DNA of 64,000 bases from JAJRTA01 sp965603125 (lineage in GTDB: Bacteria; Zixibacteria; MSB-5A5; GN15; FEB-12): positions 18,776 to 82,775 of the forward strand of contig CBFDBU010000012.1 in NCBI GenBank assembly GCA_965603125.1, given 5' to 3'. The notes under the pieces are model-generated. The model searched no databases. It was not told the DNA's origin and worked only from the letters and a program-made list of their open reading frames with translations. Position numbers and translations under genes: made by a program. Shown here in pieces: positions 17,144 to 24,136 of this stretch; the stretch's first letter is position 1, and every line of letters starts with the position of its first letter.

Positions 17144-18150
17144 ATCTACGCAGAATGACCGGGTCTCGAGCGATGAGTAAACAGCGTCACCCCCGGCGGC
17201 GCAGATCTGCCCTGTGTGACGCTGCGATTGTGTCGGCGGCGGTACTGACGAGCGCGGCCCTGATGGTCGGCTGCGGGGACGAGCCGGAAGTCTACAACGT
17301 ATATGACTACGACGAACTCATTCGCTACGTGCATGATGACCCGACCGGCAGGGAGTTTTTCCGCACCGAGGGCCTGATACCGGACGACCCGTACGCCAAG
17401 CCTTTTGATGAAGGCGCCGTCTATCGCGACTTCGTAGATTCCATCGACCGCTGGTACGACGTCTTCCCCACGCCTGACTCGGTGGACAAGGATTTCGGGA
17501 CTCCCTACGGAATAGTCGACGACGCCGAAGTCATAGTCAAGGACCTGTTTTTTGTGCGCATCCGGAGAGTAGCCGGAACCGACACCAGCTACAAACATCA
17601 GGGGCGGCTCCTCACGCGCTTGGGACACTTCCTCAGGTTGGGCAGCGAGAGTCAGCGGTTCTCGGGCTGGAAACTGCACGGCTTCAACGGCGGATCTCCA
17701 GGCAGCGGAACTCTCATGGAGGTGACCAAGGAAAACGGCACCACCTTCCGCGGTGACGACATCGGTTTCGATGAATTCCGCTACATTCAATACATGACCG
17801 TTCGCTATCAGACGGAAGACGGAAAGTGGGCCATCCGAACCGATACCCTGGTCCGCTACAGCCGATACGCCTACCGCCCCCTGGACGATATCGCTACCGT
17901 CCCCAAAGGTCAGCGCCTCGTGTTCACCAGCGATCTTGTCGCCACCAACTCCGTGTACCAATTGATCACGGCCGATACCGACAGCGGCTGCACACTGCAA
18001 GTCATGCACGGACCCGACAACGCCCGGTACGTCGATACCGTCTGGACACCCGCCGTCAACTCGCGGGTGTGGAATGTCGTCTTCGTGCAGGAGTTCAAAG
18101 CGACAGACCGCCCGGGCGATATCTGGTGCGTTCCCTATCGAAGCTACTAA
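17140..18150 (+). CDS. Hypothetical lipoprotein translationally coupled to uvrB
   Basis: A 336-residue protein of unknown function. After a basic N-terminus (about 25 residues) there is a hydrophobic segment ending in the lipobox LMVGCG, so it should be exported and lipid-anchored. The mature part is rich in D, Y and R; many short beta-type stretches (FRYIQYMTVRYQTEDGKW) suggest a beta-sandwich-like fold. No known motif is seen. The GTG start at 17140 overlaps the uvrB TGA (GTGA), which argues for co-translation, although a functional link to DNA repair is not obvious. An internal ATG at 17173 is an alternative start that also keeps the signal sequence. Confidence 0.7.
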   Translation: MNLRRMTGSRAMSKQRHPRRRRSALCDAAIVSAAVLTSAALMVGCGDEPEVYNVYDYDELIRYVHDDPTGREFFRTEGLIPDDPYAKPFDEGAVYRDFVDSIDRWYDVFPTPDSVDKDFGTPYGIVDDAEVIVKDLFFVRIRRVAGTDTSYKHQGRLLTRLGHFLRLGSESQRFSGWKLHGFNGGSPGSGTLMEVTKENGTTFRGDDIGFDEFRYIQYMTVRYQTEDGKWAIRTDTLVRYSRYAYRPLDDIATVPKGQRLVFTSDLVATNSVYQLITADTDSGCTLQVMHGPDNARYVDTVWTPAVNSRVWNVVFVQEFKATDRPGDIWCVPYRSY

Positions 18151-18250
18151 CGCGGCCTGAAACTCCTTGTGTCACCGCCGGTTCGGCCGGTAGCGGTCTG
18201 CTTCCGTCGCTGCCGGGTGTTCGCCAAACACACCGGGCGCCCGATTCTTG

Positions 18251-18280
18251 TTGGATATCGTCTGTCTCCTGTGGTATATT
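18251..18280 (+). promoter_or_regulatory. Probable promoter of the SPFH lipoprotein gene
   Basis: TTGGAT (18251-18256) and TATATT (18275-18280) with an 18-bp spacer. TATATT is also the -10 of ssb and probably of uvrB in this window. The gene has a strong AAGGAGG at 18337-18343, four bases before its ATG. Confidence 0.5.
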
Positions 18281-18347
18281 TGTTTGCGTGTGAATTGCTC
18301 GCAACAGGGAAGAAGCGCTTGTGCAAAAACCATAAGAAGGAGGAATT

Positions 18348-19160
18348 ATGTCCAACCAACGCATCAAGCTCCTGCCGCTGCTGCTCGTGTCGGTCTTTGC
18401 CCTGTCGATGATCGGGTGTGGGTCGCAGATTAACTCGGGTCACCGGGGAGTGTTTTATTACAAGTTCGGAGACGGGACCGAATTCGGTAACATTTACCAG
18501 GAAGGGTTCGTCTGGCATCTCCCGTGGAACAGCATGTTCGTCTACAAAATACAATTGCAGGAGAACAAGGAAAACCTGACCGTGCTCTCGTCTGACGGGG
18601 CCACCATCAGAATGGAGGTCTCCATTCTGTACCGGCCGCTGGTCGAGAAGCTTGATTCGCTCCAGGTGAGGATCGGGCCGAACTACTATAATGTCTCCAT
18701 CGCTCCTTCAATACGCGGCATCGCCCGAACCGTGGCCGGTAACTACAAACCGGAGGAGATTTACTCCACCAAACGAGAAGAGGTCACTGCCGAGATCGTG
18801 TCCGCCCTGCAAGAGGCCATGGCCGACAAGTACATCAGCATTGAGAACGTGCTCATTCGCGACGTGCAGATTCCGCCCAAAATATCCGAAGCTATCAATT
18901 TCAAACTGACCGCCGACCAAGAAGCGCAGAAGATGATGTTCACGATTGAGAAGGAGAAGCTGGAGGCGGACCGCAAGCGTATCGAGGCGCAGGGTATCGC
19001 CGACTTCCAGAAGATAGTCAGCGCCGGCATCACGTCGTCGTTACTCAAATGGAAGGGAATCGAGGCGACCCTCAAGATCGCCGAGTCGCCCAACACCAAG
19101 GTCATAGTGATCGGCAATGACGCCGGGAGCCTGCCGGTCATTCTTGGTGGAGACAAGTAA
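18348..19160 (+). CDS. SPFH-domain (prohibitin-like) lipoprotein
   Basis: A 270-residue protein. Residues 1-24 form a signal segment ending in the lipobox MIGCG, followed by an SPFH/band-7 domain (about 27-215): INSGHRGVFYYKFGDGTEFG, EGFVWHLPW, LSSDGATIRMEVSILYRP, IRGIARTVAGNY and VLIRDVQIPPKISEAI. A charged coiled-coil (about 190-235, EKEKLEADRKRIEAQGIADF) leads to a short end. Band-7 proteins oligomerise into membrane-bound scaffolds that act with proteases or organise membrane domains. Most have an N-terminal transmembrane helix; a lipobox would instead leave it on the periplasmic face. A strong terminator follows, so it is probably monocistronic. Confidence 0.87.
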   Translation: MSNQRIKLLPLLLVSVFALSMIGCGSQINSGHRGVFYYKFGDGTEFGNIYQEGFVWHLPWNSMFVYKIQLQENKENLTVLSSDGATIRMEVSILYRPLVEKLDSLQVRIGPNYYNVSIAPSIRGIARTVAGNYKPEEIYSTKREEVTAEIVSALQEAMADKYISIENVLIRDVQIPPKISEAINFKLTADQEAQKMMFTIEKEKLEADRKRIEAQGIADFQKIVSAGITSSLLKWKGIEATLKIAESPNTKVIVIGNDAGSLPVILGGDK

Positions 19161-19217
19161 GAGCCTGACTGCCACAGACCCGGCCCAGGGCCGGACGAAA
19201 TGAGGCAATCGAATACC

Positions 19218-19254
19218 GGAAGTATCGGGAACCTGTCCCGATACTTCCTTTTTT
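19218..19254 (+). terminator. Rho-independent terminator of the SPFH gene
   Basis: A perfect 13-bp stem (19218-19230 with 19236-19248), loop ACCTG and six T (19249-19254), 57 bp after the stop codon. The symmetric stem could also serve the opposite strand, but no minus-strand gene ends here. Confidence 0.93.
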
Positions 19255-19302
19255 CTTGTGTCTCACGTGCGGCGACTCCTGCGGGCCGCACTGAGAAAGC
19301 GC

Positions 19303-19330
19303 TTGCCAGGCCAGGCAGTGCTGCTATTTT
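19303..19330 (+). promoter_or_regulatory. Possible promoter of the methyltransferase operon
   Basis: TTGCCA (19303-19308) and TATTTT (19325-19330) with a 16-bp spacer, about 50 bp before the GTG start of the MttB-family gene and just after the SPFH terminator. No riboswitch-like cobalamin box is evident in the short leader. Confidence 0.4.
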
Positions 19331-19382
19331 GCTTGTCTAACAAAGCGTTGCCATGCGGCGACATAGCGAAAGGAGCATCGGG

Positions 19383-20840
19383 GTGCGACCGACAGTGAAG
19401 TTTCTCAGCGATGACCTGCTGCAGCGGATCGTGTCCGAAGGTCGGGAGGTCATCTGCAAGCTCGGGGTGGAGATCCACAACGAGAGCGTCCTTTCGCTTC
19501 TGGCCGATCACGGCGCTCGTGTTGAAAAGAATAGCAGCCGGGTATTCTTCACGCCGGATATTATCGACGGCTCGCTTTCTTCTGCGCCGCGCGGTTTCCG
19601 GTTGTTCGATTCGCTCGGCCGGGAAGCGCTCGACCTGAGCGGCGGCAACGTCAATTTCACACCCGGTTCAGCGGCCATAAACATCCTCGAATCGGAAACG
19701 GGCGAGATTCGCCGCTCAACCACGGCCGACTACGTGCGATACGCCCGGCTCATGAGCGGCATGGATCACATCGCTTCGCAGTCGACAGCGATGGTCCCCA
19801 CCGACGTTCACGAAATGATATCCGACAGCTACCGACTCTACCTGAGTCTCATGCTCTGCGAAAAGCCGGTCGTCACGGGCGCATTCACGATAGAAGCGTT
19901 TGCGATCATGAAGGACCTCCAGATGGCCGTGCGCGGATCGGAGGCGGAACTGGCCGCCCGGCCGCTGACGGTGTTCTCGTGCTGTCCTACTTCACCGATC
20001 AAGTGGAGTAATGTAACGTCGCAGAACGTTGTCGACTGCGCCCGCTATTCGATCCCGGTGGAGTTTGTCGCCATGCCGCTCTCGGGATTCATGGCCCCCG
20101 TTACGCTGGTCGGCTCGCTGGTTCAGCACACCGCCGAGACACTGAGCGGCCTGGTTATCAGCCAGTTGTCCAAACCGGGAGCGCCGGTGTTGTGGGGCGG
20201 TTCGCCGGCGGTGTTCGATGTCCGCTACGAGACGACACCGATGGGCGCTATCGGTACCATGATGATGGATTGCGCCTACAGCGAGATCGGGAAATCGCTC
20301 GGACTACCGACACAGGCCTACATCGGGCTTAGTGACGCCAAGGCCCTGGATGCGCAGGCGGGACTGGAAACGTCGATGGGCGCAACGCTGGCGGCGTTAG
20401 CAGGCATCAACAGCATCTCCGGGCCGGGCATGCTCGATTTCGAGAGCTGTTTCAGCCTTGAAAAGCTCGTCGTCGACAACGAGATTTGCGGGATGGCGCT
20501 ACGCATGGTCAGGGGAATCGAACCCCGTGAGGATTTCCCTTCACTGCCGAGATTCGAGGAATTGCTCAAAGAAGGCCACTTGCTGATTTCCGACCACACC
20601 CGCCGCTATCTGTTCGATGAGGTCTACTTCCCCGGTCCTGTGATCGACCGGGCCAACATCTCCCGCTGGCGGGAGGAAGGCAGCCACAGCCTCAAGGCCA
20701 GGGCGCAGGGCGAGGTAAAGCGACTGGTTGCCGAACACAAACCGGTAGGGCTATCCGACGACGTCAAAAAAGAGTTGACAGCTCTCATGACCGCCGAAGC
20801 CCGCAGGCATGGGCAGGAGAACCTGCCCGACATTCGATAA
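19383..20840 (+). CDS. MttB-family corrinoid methyltransferase (non-pyrrolysine)
   Basis: A ~485-residue member of the trimethylamine methyltransferase (MttB) superfamily, which moves a methyl group from a methylated amine to a corrinoid protein. Family features: the N-terminal KFLSDDLLQRI...ICKLGVEIHNE, NFTPGSAAINILESETGEIR, VTGAFTIEAF, CCPTSPIKWS, EFVAMPLSGFMAPVTLVGSL and DAQAGLETSMGATLAALAGIN. No in-frame UAG occurs, so there is no pyrrolysine; such members (MtgB, MtpB, MtcB, MtyB types) demethylate quaternary amines such as glycine betaine, proline betaine, carnitine or gamma-butyrobetaine. Which one applies here is unknown. The GTG at 19383 is preferred because AAAGGAG (19369-19375) precedes it; an in-frame ATG at 19353 has no Shine-Dalgarno. 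The stop overlaps the next ATG by 1 bp (TAATG). Confidence 0.88.
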   Translation: MRPTVKFLSDDLLQRIVSEGREVICKLGVEIHNESVLSLLADHGARVEKNSSRVFFTPDIIDGSLSSAPRGFRLFDSLGREALDLSGGNVNFTPGSAAINILESETGEIRRSTTADYVRYARLMSGMDHIASQSTAMVPTDVHEMISDSYRLYLSLMLCEKPVVTGAFTIEAFAIMKDLQMAVRGSEAELAARPLTVFSCCPTSPIKWSNVTSQNVVDCARYSIPVEFVAMPLSGFMAPVTLVGSLVQHTAETLSGLVISQLSKPGAPVLWGGSPAVFDVRYETTPMGAIGTMMMDCAYSEIGKSLGLPTQAYIGLSDAKALDAQAGLETSMGATLAALAGINSISGPGMLDFESCFSLEKLVVDNEICGMALRMVRGIEPREDFPSLPRFEELLKEGHLLISDHTRRYLFDEVYFPGPVIDRANISRWREEGSHSLKARAQGEVKRLVAEHKPVGLSDDVKKELTALMTAEARRHGQENLPDIR

Positions 20841-21553
20841 TGCGTACCACCGTTAACATGGAGGCTTCCGACATCACTCCCTCCGTCGACAGTGTGTTGG
20901 CGGCTCAGTATGTTCCGGAAAGGGCGATGACCGATGAGCGGATGGCCGGCATGGCGCGGGATGCTATCGACACACTACGCCGCCTGGCCCGACCGATGGC
21001 AATCATGGATGAAATCGAGAACGGTGACTTCCAGAACGTCTATCACGGTGAGGGTCATAATGATACCGAGACGCCGCTCGGTGACATTTTACAACGCGCC
21101 GACTCCCTAGCGCTCTATGCGGTCACACTGGGGGAAGATGTCTCCCAGCAGATCACGCGGCTGTTTGACGAGAACGAGTTTGCCCCCGCCGCCATGCTCG
21201 ACGCCGCCGCCTCTGAGGGAGCGGACGAGGCCGCGCTGACTGTCGAAAAGAACTACCGCAGTTACTTGCGGCTCACTGGTTCCCTCGGTTCGCCAGCGGC
21301 TACAATGCCCTTCAGTCCCGGTTACTGCGGCTGGCACGTGAGCGGACAGCGGGCGCTGTTTGATGTCCTGCGACCGGAGGAGATCGGCATCACCTTGAGC
21401 GACAGCTTTCTCATGCGCCCGCTCAAGTCGATCAGCGGCGTTATCGTTGCCGGTCCCAAGGAGATATTTGAATTCGAAGATACCTTTCCCTTTTGTGCTG
21501 AGTGTGAGACGCACTCCTGTCGCGATAGAATCAAGGCGGCGCTGAAACAATGA
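20840..21553 (+). CDS. Vitamin B12-dependent methionine synthase activation-domain-like protein
   Basis: A 237-residue protein resembling the free-standing activation domain of MetH, which binds SAM and reductively remethylates oxidised cobalamin. The most diagnostic stretch is FSPGYCGWHVSGQRALFDVL (about residues 156-175), like the MetH RFSPGYPACP region, followed by SFLMRPLKSISGVIVAGPKE. A cysteine-rich end (FCAECETHSCRDR) could hold a metal or cluster, as seen in such short proteins near corrinoid methyltransferases. The N-terminal ~75 residues are helical. The start overlaps the MttB-family stop by 1 bp; the corrinoid protein follows 27 bp later. The likely role is keeping the neighbouring corrinoid protein active. 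Confidence 0.8.
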   Translation: MRTTVNMEASDITPSVDSVLAAQYVPERAMTDERMAGMARDAIDTLRRLARPMAIMDEIENGDFQNVYHGEGHNDTETPLGDILQRADSLALYAVTLGEDVSQQITRLFDENEFAPAAMLDAAASEGADEAALTVEKNYRSYLRLTGSLGSPAATMPFSPGYCGWHVSGQRALFDVLRPEEIGITLSDSFLMRPLKSISGVIVAGPKEIFEFEDTFPFCAECETHSCRDRIKAALKQ

Positions 21554-21580
21554 GATGCAAGAACCAACAGAGGCAAATCC

Positions 21581-22219
21581 ATGACAACAGTAGCACAGAT
21601 ATCCGAGTGCCTGCAGAAGGGTGACGCCGACGGCGTTTCCGAGTTGACGAAAAAAGCCCTCGATGAAAAACTCGGCGTCCAGCTCATTCTCGATGACGGA
21701 CTCATCGCCGGCATGGCCGTGGTCGGAGAGAGATTCAAGACGCACCGGATTTTCCTGCCCGACGTGCTCATGGCCGCGAAGGCGATGTACGCCGGTATGG
21801 ATCTGTTAAAACCGCTTATCATCAAGGAGGGTATTCCCTCCGCGGGCAAAGTCGTCATGGGCACTGTTCAGGGTGACCTGCATGATATCGGCAAAAATCT
21901 CGTGAGCATCATGCTCAAAGGCGCCGGGTTTGATGTGATCGATCTCGGCAATGATGTCCCGCCTGAGAAGTTCATCGACACTGCCGTAGACGAGGCGGCG
22001 CAGGTTATCGGGCTGTCCGCCCTGCTCACTACGACGATGCCGGCCATGTCACGGGTTGTCGGCCTGGCGCGGGAACGGGGTATCTATGGCAAGGTCAGAA
22101 TAGTCGTGGGGGGCGCGTCCCTGTCGTCCGCCTTCGCCGAGGAAATAGGCGCCGACGCATACTGCTACGACGGCATTAGCGCCGTCGAGTGCGTCAAACG
22201 CTTTGTAGGAGCCGGGTGA
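21581..22219 (+). CDS. Corrinoid (cobalamin-binding) methyl-carrier protein, MtbC/MttC type
   Basis: A 212-residue two-domain carrier. Residues ~1-85 form the helical cap (LDEKLGVQLILDDGLIAGMA ... LPDVLMAAKAMYAGMDLL) that shields the methyl group. Residues ~90-212 are the Rossmann-type B12 domain with the base-off/His-on motif DLHDIG (Asp99, His101, Gly104), then GADVIDLGNDVPPEKF-like and LSALLTTTM segments. It carries methyl groups between methyltransferases on cobalt. It lies between the activation protein and the homocysteine methyltransferase (1-bp gap), so both acceptor and donor enzymes are encoded beside it. Confidence 0.95.
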   Translation: MTTVAQISECLQKGDADGVSELTKKALDEKLGVQLILDDGLIAGMAVVGERFKTHRIFLPDVLMAAKAMYAGMDLLKPLIIKEGIPSAGKVVMGTVQGDLHDIGKNLVSIMLKGAGFDVIDLGNDVPPEKFIDTAVDEAAQVIGLSALLTTTMPAMSRVVGLARERGIYGKVRIVVGGASLSSAFAEEIGADAYCYDGISAVECVKRFVGAG

Positions 22220-22220
22220 C

Positions 22221-23111
22221 ATGGCGGGCCTGCTCGACCGACTTGTCGGCGGCGAAATCCTTGTCAGCGACGGCGCGATGGGCACCATGCTGTTCGAGCG
22301 CGGCCTCAAGACCGGCGAGTGCCCCGAACGATGGAACCTGGAACGACCGGAGGTGCTCGAAGAGATCGCGCGGCTCTACGTTCAGGCAGGGTCCGATATC
22401 GTCCAGACAAACACTTTCGGGGGTTCACCGCTGAAACTGGCGCAGTATGCGCTGGAAGACAAAACCGAGGCGATCAACAGCGCCGCCGTTCGGGCCGTGC
22501 GCAAGGTTGTCGATGATCGTGTGTATGTGTCCGCCTCGTGCGGGCCATGCGGCAGGCTGCTCAAACCGTATGGCGACACCAATCCAGAAGAAGTGGCCGA
22601 AAGTTTCGAGAGGCAATTGAAGGCAGTTGCCGCCGAAGGCGTGGACCTTATCTGCATAGAGACAATGACCGACCTTACCGAAGCTACCATCGCCATCAAA
22701 GCCGCCAGGACTGCTGCCCCCGACACGCCCATAGCGGCCACGATGACTTTCGACGCCACACCACGAGGCTTTTTCACCATCATGGGTGTGAGCGTCAGGC
22801 AGGCCGTCGAAGGTCTCGCCGAAGCCGGAGCCGATATCGTTGGCTCCAACTGCGGTAACGGAATCGAGAACATGATCCTGATCGCACGCGAGTTCAAGCA
22901 GCACTCGTCAGTGCCGATCATCATTCAGTCCAACGCCGGTCTCCCGGAAATGAAAGACGGCGCACTGGTCTATCCTGAGACACCGGAGTTCATGGCTGAG
23001 AAGTGCCGCGAGTTGGTTGACATGGGCGTGAGCATCATCGGCGGCTGCTGCGGCACGACCCCCGAGCATATCAGAGCGATGAAAGCGATGATTAACGAAC
23101 GCGGTGAATGA
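22221..23111 (+). CDS. Homocysteine S-methyltransferase (MetH N-terminal-domain type)
   Basis: A 296-residue TIM-barrel protein equivalent to the homocysteine module of MetH. Signatures: ILVSDGAMGTMLFERG, ADIVQTNTFGGSP-type strand, and the three zinc cysteines, one in GSNCGNG (near residue 212) and two in GGCCGTTPEHI (near residues 276-277). It should bind homocysteine thiolate and take a methyl from methylcobalamin on a carrier, giving methionine. No folate-binding, B12 or activation domain is fused. With its neighbours it makes a MetH split into separate proteins, with the MttB-family gene in place of the folate module. It starts 1 bp after the corrinoid gene stop and is the last gene of the operon. 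Confidence 0.92.
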   Translation: MAGLLDRLVGGEILVSDGAMGTMLFERGLKTGECPERWNLERPEVLEEIARLYVQAGSDIVQTNTFGGSPLKLAQYALEDKTEAINSAAVRAVRKVVDDRVYVSASCGPCGRLLKPYGDTNPEEVAESFERQLKAVAAEGVDLICIETMTDLTEATIAIKAARTAAPDTPIAATMTFDATPRGFFTIMGVSVRQAVEGLAEAGADIVGSNCGNGIENMILIAREFKQHSSVPIIIQSNAGLPEMKDGALVYPETPEFMAEKCRELVDMGVSIIGGCCGTTPEHIRAMKAMINERGE

Positions 23112-23129
23112 GAGAGTGAGGGCATTCTT

Positions 23130-23189
23130 GTAGGGTAGGTTTGTCTTCAAACCTGCCGATAGTGGCAGGCGTCGGAGACCCCGCCCTAC
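23130..23189. repeat. Compound inverted repeat after the methyltransferase operon
   Basis: A 60-bp element between two convergent genes. The ends GTAGGG (23130-23135) and CCCTAC (23184-23189) are complementary. Inside lie GGTTTG/CAAACC and GCC/GGC pairs and the text GTCGGAGACCCCGCCC. Its form is that of an interspersed palindromic repeat rather than a terminator; only one copy is seen in the window. Confidence 0.5.
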
Positions 23190-23201
23190 TACTGAGAAGA
23201 C

Positions 23202-24095
23202 CTATGCGTTTATCCCAAGCCCAAGTTGCTGCATATCCCGCCAGAATTCAATTGCCGTTTGAGTTCGATGCTTCACATGTCTTCTTAATGCTTTGGATAT
23301 CGCGAAAGAAAATGGTGATGGTAGGTGCTCAGCCATCTGACGTGGCCGACCGTCAAGAATCTCTTGTCGCGTGAACGGCAACTGCCGATTCAACAGGAGA
23401 CCCAGAAGCAGAAGACCCACTTGGTAGATGTCAACTTGCTTACCAACCGTACCGAATTCGCCACGATTCAAGAATTCCGGCGGCTGCATCCACTTCGCTA
23501 TAATCGTGCCAAATATATCAATGTCCTTCTCCAGCCTGCTGATCCCAAGGTCGCCTAACTTTACGACGGACTGCGGCTTTCTATCCGGAATGAGCTTGTC
23601 TCTTATGCCTGCGGCAAACACGTTACCGGGATGGACGTCCTTATGAACATAATCCTGATCATGCATATACTGCAGCGCCTGAAGCACACCCTGGGCTACC
23701 GGACTCACCCAGAGGGAACCGTTGAATCCGTTCAATCCGTACAACGATGCCAGAGGTATTGAACACCGCTCAATGATCAGATAGAATGTATCTCTGTATT
23801 CAAATGCCTCGTACACATACGTAATACAAGGGTGTCTCAGCTTCTTGAGCTTGTACAATTCCTCCGACCAGTCTTCAAGAACTTTCTTGTAGGGTCGACC
23901 ACTAGGCACTATTATCTTCGCTACCAACGGGTTGTCCCATTCATCGTGGCACTCATACGTTTGTCCAAAAGATCCCTTCCCAAGGAACTTGCCGATTACG
24001 TATCGGCGATCACGGTATTGTATTTCCTCTCCAAGCGTTGGATAGTGGATTCGTCTTGCGCCAGACTGAGACACACATTTCCCCAATTTGAACAA
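23202..24095 (-). CDS. Eukaryotic-type Ser/Thr protein kinase
   Basis: A 297-residue soluble kinase. Subdomains are intact: glycine loop GKGSFGQTYE, the ATP-lysine in VAKIIV, catalytic loop VHKDVHPGN (Asp and Asn present), and DLG in place of DFG (KLGDLGIS). The activation loop has MQPPEFL as an APE-like motif, and VDIYQVGLLLLGLL matches subdomain IX. There is no transmembrane, PASTA or other sensor domain. The start appears to be TTG at 24095; ATG is not available near it. Codon choice is less GC-biased than the neighbours, suggesting transfer. It lies 41 bp after the aldehyde dehydrogenase gene; target unknown. Confidence 0.9.
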   Translation of the reverse strand: MFKLGKCVSQSGARRIHYPTLGEEIQYRDRRYVIGKFLGKGSFGQTYECHDEWDNPLVAKIIVPSGRPYKKVLEDWSEELYKLKKLRHPCITYVYEAFEYRDTFYLIIERCSIPLASLYGLNGFNGSLWVSPVAQGVLQALQYMHDQDYVHKDVHPGNVFAAGIRDKLIPDRKPQSVVKLGDLGISRLEKDIDIFGTIIAKWMQPPEFLNRGEFGTVGKQVDIYQVGLLLLGLLLNRQLPFTRQEILDGRPRQMAEHLPSPFSFAISKALRRHVKHRTQTAIEFWRDMQQLGLGINA

Positions 24096-24136
24096 CCCGG
24101 CGGCCTCAGTGCGTGGCAGCCAGGCTAGTAAATGCC

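Noticed and set aside
18271..18288. A sigma-54-like GG...GC element upstream of the SPFH gene
   Set aside because: The GG and GC are separated by 11 bases rather than 10 and the flanks do not match; a sigma-70 pair fits better.
19383..20840. Pyrrolysine-containing trimethylamine methyltransferase
   Set aside because: There is no in-frame amber codon and no Pyl genes nearby; it is a non-Pyl member of the family.
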